DNA of 64,000 nt from JAEUQQ01 sp963697285 (lineage in GTDB: Bacteria > Acidobacteriota > Vicinamibacteria > Vicinamibacterales > JAFNAJ01), in the NCBI GenBank assembly GCA_963697285.1, contig CAVONI010000002.1, positions 372,001 through 436,000 on the forward strand. The letters run 5' to 3'. Positions 46,735 to 54,229 of the stretch are shown here, piece by piece (the first letter of the stretch is position 1; every line of letters starts with the position of its first letter). The notes beneath the pieces were generated by a model that was not told the DNA's origin, searched no databases, and was given only the letters and a program-made list of their open reading frames with translations. The translations under genes were made by a program, and so were the position numbers.

Positions 46735-46947
46735 ATGGCGATGCGGTGTGAAGTGTGTGGGAAGGGTCCGGCGTTCGGGCGCAATGTCAGTCATGCGCAC
46801 AACGTGAGCCCGCGACGGTTTAACCCGAATCTGCAGACGGTCAGGGCAGTGGTCGACGGTGCCAGCAGGCGCGTCAAGGTGTGCACCCGCTGCATCCGCG
46901 GCGGCAAGATCGTCAAGGCAGGCGGAAAGACCGTCAAGGCGGCCTGA
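46735..46947 (+). CDS. rpmB: 50S ribosomal protein L28
   Basis: A 70-residue ribosomal protein of the zinc-binding type: CEVCGKGPAFGRNVSHAHN at the start and CTRC later supply the four Cys ligands. RRFNPNLQTVRAVVDGASRRVKVCTRCIR is the typical core, and the end is Lys-rich (KIVKAGGKTVKA). The ATG is nine residues into the open frame and is preceded by AAGGGA. The presence of zinc ligands implies expression under zinc-replete conditions in organisms with paralogues, but no second copy is visible here. Confidence 0.94.
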   Translation: MAMRCEVCGKGPAFGRNVSHAHNVSPRRFNPNLQTVRAVVDGASRRVKVCTRCIRGGKIVKAGGKTVKAA

Positions 46948-46956
46948 CGCGCGCCG

Positions 46957-47340
46957 ATGCCGAGACAGACCATCTCGACGCCGGCCGCGCCTGCGGCCAT
47001 CGGCCCCTACGTCCAGGCCGTCCGCGCGGGCGATTTCCTCTTCTTGTCGGGACAGATCCCCCTCGACCCGGCCACCGGCCAGGTCGTGCCGGGCGACGTG
47101 TCGATGCAGGCCGAGCGGGTCCTCGACAATCTCCGTGCCGTGCTCGAAGCCGCTGGCGCGTCGTTCGCTGCCGTCGTCCGGACGACCGTCTTCCTGGCCG
47201 ACATGAACGACTTTGCCGCGGTGAACGAGGTGTACGGGCGTCGCTTCCTCGCCAACCCGCCCGCGCGGGTCACCGTCCAGGTCTCGCGTCTCCCCAGGGA
47301 CGTCCGCGTCGAAATCGACGCCATCGCCCACCTGGGTTGA
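46957..47340 (+). CDS. ridA: RidA/YjgF-family enamine/imine deaminase
   Basis: A 127-residue trimeric protein that hydrolyses reactive enamines such as 2-aminoacrylate. It has AAIGPYVQAVRAGDFLFLSGQIPLDP at the N-terminus, VVRTTVFLADMNDFAAVNEVY near residue 73, and the active-site Arg in PARVTVQVSRLPRDVRVEIDAIA. It begins nine bases after rpmB. The ATG is the only good start. Specificity within the family is not determined, but the conserved Arg supports RidA activity. Confidence 0.92.
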   Translation: MPRQTISTPAAPAAIGPYVQAVRAGDFLFLSGQIPLDPATGQVVPGDVSMQAERVLDNLRAVLEAAGASFAAVVRTTVFLADMNDFAAVNEVYGRRFLANPPARVTVQVSRLPRDVRVEIDAIAHLG

Positions 47341-47359
47341 CACTCCGTCCCCTCTCGTC

Positions 47360-47380
47360 AATTGGGGTCTGACCCCAATT
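47360..47380. repeat. Dispersed 21-bp palindrome, copy 4
   Basis: Perfect copy, identical to the one at 8431, lying 19 bases after the ridA stop. It pairs with copy 5, 98 bases further on, in the convergent gap between ridA and relA/spoT. Confidence 0.85.
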
Positions 47381-47478
47381 CACCAAATCCTCCGTTTCGT
47401 CGGGGGCTCTCAGCGCCTGATCGCCGTTTTCTGCCCATAAACGTCGAGAGTCCCGATCGTCACAGGGAATCTCGCGAC

Positions 47479-47499
47479 AATTGGGGTCTGACCCCAATT
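47479..47499. repeat. Dispersed 21-bp palindrome, copy 5
   Basis: Perfect copy in the same orientation as copy 4, ending 33 bases before the relA/spoT stop codon. Confidence 0.85.
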
Positions 47500-47532
47500 G
47501 GTTGGGAATGCGTCGGGGTGGGGGTGAAAACG

Positions 47533-49692
47533 TCAACGCGTGGAGCGTTCGACGTTCAGGACGCCGTCGACGCCACGCAGCGACTTGATCACCTTCTCGA
47601 GGTGCTTGAGGTCGTTGATCTCGACGGTCATGTCGATGCGGCCTTCCTGCTCGTCGGTCGTGGCTTCCATGGTCTTGATGTTGGTGTTGATCCCCGAGAC
47701 CTTGGCTGACACCTCGGCGAGGATGCCCTTCCGGTCTTCGACCTGAATGGTCAGGCGCACCGTGTATGCCGGCACGGATGACCGGTCGCCCTTGTCCCAC
47801 TCGACTTCGATACGGCGGTCGGGATCGTAGAGCAGGCTGGTGACGTTGCTGCACGTGGCGGCGTGCACCGACACGCCCTTGCCGCGAGTGATATAGCCGA
47901 CGATCTTCTCGCCCCGGATCGGGTTGCAGCAGCGGGCGCGAAACACGAGCAGGTCGTCTGCGCCCCGCACGGTGATCTTGTCGGCGTCGGGCTTGAACAC
48001 CCGCTTGACGGCCGACGTGAGCGCGGAGTCTGGTGCCTTCTCCTTGAGATCGTCCTGCGGAACGATGCGGAGCAGCGCCTGCCGGGGGGCGATCCGTCCG
48101 TACCCGATGGCAGCGAACAGGTCATCGATGCGCGGCAGGCCGGATTCGTTGGCGGCCTTGGTCAGCGCTCCCGTGTCGAGCACGGTCTTCATGTTCACGT
48201 CGAAACGTCGCGCCTCGCGCTCGAAGAGCTTCCGCCCCAGCTCGATGCTCCGCGCCTTCTCCTCGTGGTGCAGGTAGTGCTTGATCTTGTTCCTGGCCCG
48301 CGAGGTGACCGCCAGCCCCAGCCAGTCGCGACTGGGCTTGTGGCCCGCCTGCGTCATGATCTCGACGATGTCGCCGTTCTTCAGTCGCTGACGCAGGGGC
48401 ACCATCTTGCCGTTGATGCGGGCGCCCACGCATGCATGGCCCACGTCGGTGTGGACGGTGTACGCGAAGTCGATCGGTGTCGCGCCCTTCGGCATCGACT
48501 TCACCTCTCCGCGCGGGGTGAAGCAGTAAACCTCCTCGGGATACAGGTCGATCTTGAGGTTCTGGATGAACTCCTGCGGATCCTTCACCTCCTGCTGCCA
48601 CTCGAGCAACTGCCGCAGCCACCGGAAGTACTGCTCGTCCTGCTGCGCGCCGACGCGGCCTTCCTTGTACTTCCAATGCGCCGCGATGCCCTCCTCGGCG
48701 ATCCGGTGCATGTCTTCGGTCCGCACCTGCACCTCGAACGGAAAGCCGCGGTCGCTGACCACCGACGTGTGCAGCGACTGGTAGCCGTTCGGACGCGGCA
48801 TGGCAATGAAGTCCTTGATGCGCCCGGGCACGGGCGACCACGTCTGGTGGATGATCCCCAGCGTCGCGTAGCAGTCCTTGATGCTCCGCGTGACGATGCG
48901 CACGGCGACGAAATCGTACACCTGCTCGAGATCGATCTTCTGGCGCTTCAGCTTCAGGTGGATGCTGTAGAGGCGCTTGATGCGCCCGTCGATCGAGATG
49001 TAATCGACCTGCGCCTCGTCGAGCTTCGCGCGTATGACACGGGTGAGGTCGTCGACCATGCCGGCGGTCGTCTTTCGGCGCGCGTCGACCCTGGCCCGGA
49101 GCGCCTCGTACGCCTTCGGCTCGAGGTGCTTGAAGCACAGCTCCTCGAGTTCGTTCTTGATCTTGCTCATCCCCAGGCGGTTGGCGATGGGCGCGTAGAT
49201 GTCGAGCGTCTCCTGCGCGATGCGGATCCGCTTCTCCTCGGGCATGTGGCCCAGCGTCCGCATGTTGTGGAGGCGGTCGGCCAGCTTGACCAGGATGACG
49301 CGGATGTCGTCGACCATGGCCAGGAGCATCTTGCGGAAGCTCTCGGCCTGCCGCTCTTCCTTCGACGAGAAGGAGATGACCGAGAGCTTGGTGACACCTT
49401 CGACCACGTGCGCGATCTCGGGCCCGAACATCTCCTGGATGCGCTCGACGGTCGTCAGGGTGTCTTCGACGACGTCGTGGAGCAGGCCGGCGGCAATCGC
49501 CACCACGTCGAGCCGCAGGTCGGCGAGGATGTCGGCCACCTCGAGGGGATGCACGAGGTAGGGCTCGCCCGAGTGCCTGACCTGGCCCCGGTGCTCCATC
49601 GCCGAGAAGACGTACGCCCGCCGCAGCAGCTCGGTGTCGGCGTCCGGGTTGGTGGACCGGACCTTCTCGGCGAGATCCTCAAACCGAATCAT
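47533..49692 (-). CDS. Bifunctional (p)ppGpp synthetase/hydrolase (RelA/SpoT family)
   Basis: A 719-residue stringent-response enzyme. The hydrolase HD domain is intact (LLHDVVEDTLTTVE near residue 70, where HD binds Mn), so it can degrade ppGpp. The synthetase domain (about 235-345) contains RIKRLYSIHLKLKRQ and NGYQSLHTSVV. A TGS domain follows (VYCFTPRGEVKSMPKGATPIDFAYTVHTDVG), then a zinc-finger-like CCNPIRGEKIVGY and a C-terminal ACT domain. Both catalytic halves appear complete, so the Rel/SpoT bifunctional type is most likely. Confidence 0.95.
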   Translation of the reverse strand: MIRFEDLAEKVRSTNPDADTELLRRAYVFSAMEHRGQVRHSGEPYLVHPLEVADILADLRLDVVAIAAGLLHDVVEDTLTTVERIQEMFGPEIAHVVEGVTKLSVISFSSKEERQAESFRKMLLAMVDDIRVILVKLADRLHNMRTLGHMPEEKRIRIAQETLDIYAPIANRLGMSKIKNELEELCFKHLEPKAYEALRARVDARRKTTAGMVDDLTRVIRAKLDEAQVDYISIDGRIKRLYSIHLKLKRQKIDLEQVYDFVAVRIVTRSIKDCYATLGIIHQTWSPVPGRIKDFIAMPRPNGYQSLHTSVVSDRGFPFEVQVRTEDMHRIAEEGIAAHWKYKEGRVGAQQDEQYFRWLRQLLEWQQEVKDPQEFIQNLKIDLYPEEVYCFTPRGEVKSMPKGATPIDFAYTVHTDVGHACVGARINGKMVPLRQRLKNGDIVEIMTQAGHKPSRDWLGLAVTSRARNKIKHYLHHEEKARSIELGRKLFEREARRFDVNMKTVLDTGALTKAANESGLPRIDDLFAAIGYGRIAPRQALLRIVPQDDLKEKAPDSALTSAVKRVFKPDADKITVRGADDLLVFRARCCNPIRGEKIVGYITRGKGVSVHAATCSNVTSLLYDPDRRIEVEWDKGDRSSVPAYTVRLTIQVEDRKGILAEVSAKVSGINTNIKTMEATTDEQEGRIDMTVEINDLKHLEKVIKSLRGVDGVLNVERSTR

Positions 49693-49803
49693 GATGGTCG
49701 GTGTCTACTCTCAGGTGGGGAGATTGAGCGACTGTCGGAAGGGCCATGATAGGGACCGCGTCCCTGAAGGGTCAAGGCCGACGCATGACACACGTGGGAT
49801 CGC

Positions 49804-49832
49804 TTGCCTGCATTGACTGGCTTCAATATACT
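49804..49832 (+). promoter_or_regulatory. Sigma-70-type promoter upstream of the TPR lipoprotein gene
   Basis: TTGCCT (49804-49809) and TATACT (49827-49832) are separated by exactly 17 bases, the best -35/-10 pair I see in the window. Transcription would start about 110 bases before the chosen ATG at 49948. Confidence 0.55.
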
Positions 49833-49947
49833 GGCGCGGTTTGAGCTAGGCGGAGCGATTGTGGCGTGACGGCACGCCCGGGTTGTTGGCTCCCGCTCGA
49901 TCATCTCGATGAACACGCTCCGGACGCGCAAGGCGCAGGGGGAAGAC

Positions 49948-50895
49948 ATGCAGAGGGTTTCGAAGGCAGGTCGTGTCGCCATCGTTCTTGCGCTGGCGAG
50001 CACGATGGCGGGATGCGGGTGGATGGGCACGTTGAAGGCCAAGAAGGCTTTCAAGGAGGCCAACGCGGCGTATGGTGCCCAGGACTACAAGAAGGCAGTA
50101 GCCCATTACGAAGAGGCCCTCGCCGCCAAGCCTGACCTCACCCAGGCGTATTTCTATCTCGGGAACAGCTACGACAACCTCTGGAAGGCCTCGAAGGTTG
50201 GTGATCCCGCGAACGACAAGAACATGGAACTGGCCATCCAGTACTACAACAAGGCCTACGAGCTCGAGACCGACCCGAAGATGAAGAAGCTCTCGCTCGA
50301 CTTCCTCGCGGACGTCTACGGGCCGACCAAGCTCAATGACCCGGAGAAGATGGAGCCGATCCTCCAGAAGGTCATCGAGGTCGATCCGCGCGATACCACC
50401 GGCTACATCCTGCTCTCGAACCTGAAGTCCGAGATGGGCGACTACGAGGCGGCCGAGGCGGCCCTCCTCAAGGCGAAGGACGTCAACCCGGAAGAGCCCG
50501 CCATCTACGCGCGCCTGGCCGACTTCTACAACAAGCAGGGCGATTTCGACAAGACCATCGCGGCCTTGCGTGAGCGCGCCGCGAGGGAACCCGAGAATCC
50601 CGAGGCGTTCTACACGATCGCGACGTATTTCTGGGACAAGTCGTATCGCGACTTCCGCATCCCCGACGCCACCAAGGCCGACTATGCGGCCCAGGGAATC
50701 GCGGCCGCCGACCAGGCCATCAAGCTGAACCCCAGCTACCTCGAGGCGGTCACCTACCGGGGCCTGCTCCTCCGCGTCCAGGCGGCCATCGAAAAGAACC
50801 CCGCGAAGCAGAAGGCCCTCCTCACCGAGGCTGAGGCCATGCAGGCTCGCGCGCTCGAGATCCGCAAGCAGAAGGCCACGGGCACCACCGAGTAG
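49948..50895 (+). CDS. TPR-repeat lipoprotein
   Basis: A 315-residue protein with a lipoprotein signal, VAIVLALASTMAGC (Cys23), followed by about six TPR units, for example AYGAQDYKKAVAHYEEALAAKPDLTQAYFYLGNSY and YEAAEAALLKAKDVNPEEPAIYARLADFY. It should be attached to a membrane in the periplasm and serve as a protein-interaction scaffold. The ATG at 49948 follows a GGGGGAAG ribosome-binding site; an ATG at 49909 would add 13 residues. A clear promoter and a downstream hairpin make it a single-gene unit. Confidence 0.85.
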   Translation: MQRVSKAGRVAIVLALASTMAGCGWMGTLKAKKAFKEANAAYGAQDYKKAVAHYEEALAAKPDLTQAYFYLGNSYDNLWKASKVGDPANDKNMELAIQYYNKAYELETDPKMKKLSLDFLADVYGPTKLNDPEKMEPILQKVIEVDPRDTTGYILLSNLKSEMGDYEAAEAALLKAKDVNPEEPAIYARLADFYNKQGDFDKTIAALRERAAREPENPEAFYTIATYFWDKSYRDFRIPDATKADYAAQGIAAADQAIKLNPSYLEAVTYRGLLLRVQAAIEKNPAKQKALLTEAEAMQARALEIRKQKATGTTE

Positions 50896-50922
50896 TTGCC
50901 GTCCTCCTCCTGACCACCCCGT

Positions 50923-50961
50923 AAACGGCCGGCTCTCCCTTACCCGGGAGGCCGGCCGTTT
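50923..50961 (+). terminator. Long hairpin terminator after the TPR lipoprotein gene
   Basis: AAACGGCCGGC and GCCGGCCGTTT form an 11-bp outer stem, extended by CTCCC/GGGAG after a single-base bulge. It lies 28 bases after the stop and is followed by a short TTTCC. Confidence 0.65.
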
Positions 50962-51433
50962 CCGTGTTCGGGCGTGCGCGTTCGCCCGCACGATCCTGCC
51001 TGCCCCCAGCTGGGCCGTGGGCGCCGGAAGGTCTCAGCGTTCTGTCCAGCTGGCTGAGGAGGTCCTGTGGTGGCCCCTTGCCCCCGCCCGCGTGGCGGCG
51101 GGCTTCGCCCCTGGTCTGCTCAGGTCGCGCCCAGCCAACACGAATACGTCGACTGCGTCCAGCCGGCCACTGCCCGGCTGGCGGCCGCCGCAATCGCACG
51201 TTGTCTCCTCCTGGGTGTATCAGCCGCGGTCGGTCGTCGGAGCGGCCCCAGGGCCTCGCAGGACCTGCAGCGACACCACAGCGGTGGGGGAGGCGGCGCG
51301 ACATGATTCGCATTGACCATGGACGCCGGGGAGTGTCCGCAAGGTCGCGTGCGTCAAGTTCTGCAAAAGGCTGAAGGCTTGGCCAGTTCTCCCGAGTCGC
51401 ACAGGCACGCGCGACGTGCGAGCGCATCGGTGT
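50962..51433. other. Intergenic region, no gene recognised
   Basis: About 470 bases between two terminator-like hairpins. The open frames here are short, arginine- or proline-rich and lack ribosome-binding sites. I looked for tRNA, tmRNA, SRP and RNase P hallmarks by eye and found none. It is G+C-rich with locally repeated GCC/CGG runs. A non-coding RNA cannot be ruled out. Confidence 0.5.
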
Positions 51434-51482
51434 ACACACGAACGGCCGGCACGTCCCCGATGGACGTCCGGCCGCCGTGTGT
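51434..51482 (-). terminator. Hairpin after the tonB-exbB-exbD-exbD genes
   Basis: ACACACG/CGTGTGT, CGGCCGG/CCGGCCG and ACGTCC/GGACGT segments pair in nested order with small mismatches around a five-base loop. It lies 27 bases beyond the last exbD stop on the minus strand. Confidence 0.6.
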
Positions 51483-51509
51483 GTATCCCAGATGGTGCGC
51501 GGGGCCTGG

Positions 51510-51959
51510 TTACTGGCCTCTGCGCATGCCGTCCGTGACGATGCCGACCTTCTCGACGCCAGCACCCTTCGCGGCGTCGATGACGCCGACGATGTCGCCG
51601 TAGAGCAGGGCCCCATCGCCGACGATGAACATCGTCTTGACCTTGCGCTGCTCGAAGATGTTCCGCAGGCGCTCTTCCAGCTGGGGCAGCGGGACCGGCT
51701 GCTTGTTGACCGAGATCTGCCGGTCAGCGGAGTACTCGAGCACGATCTGGTCGGTCGGCTCGTTCTGCTGGTTCGGGTTCTTGGTCTCGAGCGGCAGGTT
51801 GATGTCCATGCCTTTCTGCGCCATCGGCAACGCGGCCATGAAGATGACCAGGAGGACGAGGAGCACGTCGATCATCGGCGTGACGTTCATGTCGCAGGTG
51901 GTCTTCGGCACGGTTGCCATGACCACCTTGTCGGCGCCGAGGTGCTTGTGCGCGCTCAT
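51510..51959 (-). CDS. Biopolymer transport protein ExbD/TolR family, second copy
   Basis: A 149-residue inner-membrane protein with one helix, MNVTPMIDVLLVLLVIFMAA, near residue 25. The Asp there is the proton-carrying residue of ExbD/TolR. The periplasmic domain follows (QISVNKQPVPL, and FIVGDGALLYGDIVGVIDAAK). It ends GIVTDGMRRGQ. The ATG overlaps the stop of the first exbD by four bases. Two different ExbD proteins with one ExbB are common in TonB systems of acidobacteria and myxobacteria-like groups and may form a mixed complex. Confidence 0.9.
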   Translation of the reverse strand: MSAHKHLGADKVVMATVPKTTCDMNVTPMIDVLLVLLVIFMAALPMAQKGMDINLPLETKNPNQQNEPTDQIVLEYSADRQISVNKQPVPLPQLEERLRNIFEQRKVKTMFIVGDGALLYGDIVGVIDAAKGAGVEKVGIVTDGMRRGQ

Positions 51960-52396
51960 TCGCCACCTCCTGTTCCACCGGGCTCAGGCTTCTTCTCGGT
52001 AATCAGCCCGATGTCTTCGAGTTCAGCCGCGCGCAACTGGTCCATCAACTTCATGATGGCGCTGTAGGGTGCGTCGGTGTCGCCCTTGATGAGAATGATC
52101 TTCTGCTTCTTGGTTTCAAGGGTGTCCTTGAGTCGCTGGACGATCTCGGACTCGGCCACCAGTTGCCCATTGACGTAGAAGGTCTGGTCTTCCTTGACGG
52201 CAAGCACGGTCTGTTCCTGCGTCTCGGGCTTGTCGACCGTGTTGCCCGCCACCGGCAGCTTGACGTCCACGCCCTTCTGGAGCATGGGCGCCACAAGCAT
52301 CATGATGATGAGCAGCACAAGCATGACGTCGACGAGTGGCGTCACGTTGATGTCTGACTTGACACCACCCTTGGCCCCACCCAGATCCATTGACAT
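51956..52396 (-). CDS. Biopolymer transport protein ExbD/TolR family, first copy
   Basis: A 146-residue ExbD-type protein with KSDINVTPLVDVMLVLLIIMML near residue 14 as the single membrane helix containing the functional Asp. DQTFYVNGQLVAESEIVQRLK and ILIKGDTDAPYSAIMKLMDQL form the periplasmic domain. It ends in a Gly/Pro tail. It lies 103 bases downstream of the exbB-like gene and overlaps the second exbD by four bases. Confidence 0.92.
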   Translation of the reverse strand: MSMDLGGAKGGVKSDINVTPLVDVMLVLLIIMMLVAPMLQKGVDVKLPVAGNTVDKPETQEQTVLAVKEDQTFYVNGQLVAESEIVQRLKDTLETKKQKIILIKGDTDAPYSAIMKLMDQLRAAELEDIGLITEKKPEPGGTGGGE

Positions 52397-52499
52397 CGTC
52401 GTGTTCTCCCTGCGAAGAACGCCGGAGCGGTCGATCCAACCGGGAGGGGCATGCTGGATGCCCCGCCCGTCGGATCAACACCAACGTTCCACCGCGACC

Positions 52500-53189
52500 T
52501 TAGGCCGCGGTCTTCTTGATGAAGTAGTCGACCAACTCCGACGAGGAGTTGTCCATCTCGACGTTGAAGTACTCGATACGGTTCGTCAGGTAATTGTAGA
52601 ACCAGACGGCCGGGATGGCCACCAGGAGCCCGAGCGCCGTCTCGACCAGCGCTTCTGCGATACCGGCCGACACCGCGCCGATACCGGCCGAGTCGGCCGA
52701 GGCAATACCTGTGAACGCGTTGATGACGCCGACGACCGTGCCGAGCAGTCCGACGAACGGTGCCGTCGAACCAATCGTCGCGAGCGTCGAGACGCCCTTC
52801 TTCAGGTCGTTGGCCGTCAGGGCCGACGCGCGCTGGATGGCGCGGCGCACCGTGTCGAGCAGGTCGTCACGCGTCAGGCCGGCATTGGCTTCCTGCTGGA
52901 ACTGGTACTCCTGCAGGCCCGCCAGCACCACCTTGGCGAGGTGGCTGTAGCGATACTCCGGCTTCGCCGACATGGCGATCGCTTCCTTCAGCCGGCCTTC
53001 CTTGAGGTGCTTGGCGACCTGCGGGGCATACAACTTCGACTGCTGGCGAGCCTTGTTGAACGTAAAGATACGCTCGACGGCGACACCGACCGACCAGAAC
53101 GACATGATGAACAACACGACGGCCACGGCCTTCGCGACCAAGCCCATCTGGTTCCACATTTCGATCAGATTCAGACCACCCTGCTCCAT
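52500..53189 (-). CDS. MotA/TolQ/ExbB-family proton channel protein
   Basis: A 229-residue inner-membrane protein with three helices: one near residue 17-40 (AKAVAVVLFIMSFWSVGVAV), and two in VSTLATIGSTAPFVGLLGTVVGVINAF and AEALVETALGLLVAIPAVWFYN, the family signature. It forms the pentameric channel that uses the proton gradient to energise TonB. The neighbouring exbD genes and tonB fix the role as ExbB rather than TolQ or MotA. Confidence 0.92.
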   Translation of the reverse strand: MEQGGLNLIEMWNQMGLVAKAVAVVLFIMSFWSVGVAVERIFTFNKARQQSKLYAPQVAKHLKEGRLKEAIAMSAKPEYRYSHLAKVVLAGLQEYQFQQEANAGLTRDDLLDTVRRAIQRASALTANDLKKGVSTLATIGSTAPFVGLLGTVVGVINAFTGIASADSAGIGAVSAGIAEALVETALGLLVAIPAVWFYNYLTNRIEYFNVEMDNSSSELVDYFIKKTAA

Positions 53190-53327
53190 TGCTGACCACC
53201 CTCCGGAGGTGACTATGACTCGTTTGAGTCTGACGCGGAATCAGACGGTGCGCTCCGGACCCGTCTTCCCGCCCTGGACCGAGCCCACCGTGTGTCCCAC
53301 ACGGCGGGCAGTGCATCGTGTCGCGAG

Positions 53328-54054
53328 CTACTGCAAAGTAAAGTTCACGGTGACGGTCATGATGACCGGCACCGGCACGCCGTTCAGCAGTGTGGGCGTG
53401 TACTCCCACTGCCGCACGGCGTCGAGCGCGGCCTGGTCGAGCAACGGGATCGACCGCAGGACCTCGCGCGTCCTGCACCTTTCCGTTCGGGCCGATCGTC
53501 GCCTCGATGATCACGACGCCCTGCACGCGCGCCGACTGAGCAATCGGGGGGTAGACCGGGTTCACGTTACGAACCTTCTGCGGGGCCTTGATGTTGCCAC
53601 CAACGCGGACCGGCTGGGCCGGCGGCGGTGGGGGTGGAGGCGGTGGCGCTTCGGGAATGCCACCTGCAATGCCGCCGACGACGCCACCCGGGACGCCACC
53701 TTCGACACCTCCGGGGACCCCTTCGCCGACACCGGCGTTCGCCGACTCAGGCTTGATTTCTGCCGGAGCCTCTGTCGGAGCCGCGTTGGGGTTGCTGACC
53801 GGCGCCTGCACCTCGGGTGCGGCCGCCGCGGGTGGCGGCGGGGGGGGCGGCGGAGGGGGCGGAGGCGCCGCCGCCACGAAGGCCGACATCGCGGCCTGCG
53901 GGGTGGGCAACACGTCGGCCGCCATCAGCGGAATGACGATAATTGCGCCAAGAATGACGACGTGGAGCACAATCGACAAGGGAACCGAGTACCACGGTCG
54001 CGATCCCACCTTGATCGACGGATTCACCACGTCGCCGAACATCTCACGTGGCAC
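53328..54054 (-). CDS. tonB: TonB-family energy transducer, one frameshift
   Basis: The protein starts at 54054 with a short cytoplasmic part and a membrane anchor (SVPLSIVLHVVILGAIIV). A twelve-proline run follows, then a long Gly/Val/Pro section (VPGGVEGGVPGGVVGGIAGG), another proline run, and the TonB C-terminal domain beginning NVNPVYPPIAQSARVQGVV. Near 53475 one extra base breaks the frame; removing it yields VLRSIPLLDQAALDAVRQW, EYTPTLLNGVPVPV and a normal ending, 241 residues in all. Without the repair the frame runs on for about 180 unrelated residues. It heads the operon with exbB and two exbD genes. The shift is likely a consensus error. Confidence 0.85.
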
Positions 54055-54229
54055 GGGCCTGCCCTCCCTGCTTCACAGTGCGGACTGCTTCGTTTCCAAC
54101 TGAAGAGCCGCGATTATAGTCAGCGTTCGAATGCTCGTCAACGAACCGACTGGAACCTTAGACACCGGTTCCGCGTAGTCGGCTCGGGGTGTTCCAAAAA
54201 AAGATGGGACCACCCCGGGCCGCCTCTTC

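Noticed and set aside
52867..54054. tonB frame extended into exbB as a 395-residue protein
   Set aside because: The part after about residue 200 has no TonB character, whereas removing one base restores a normal TonB end.
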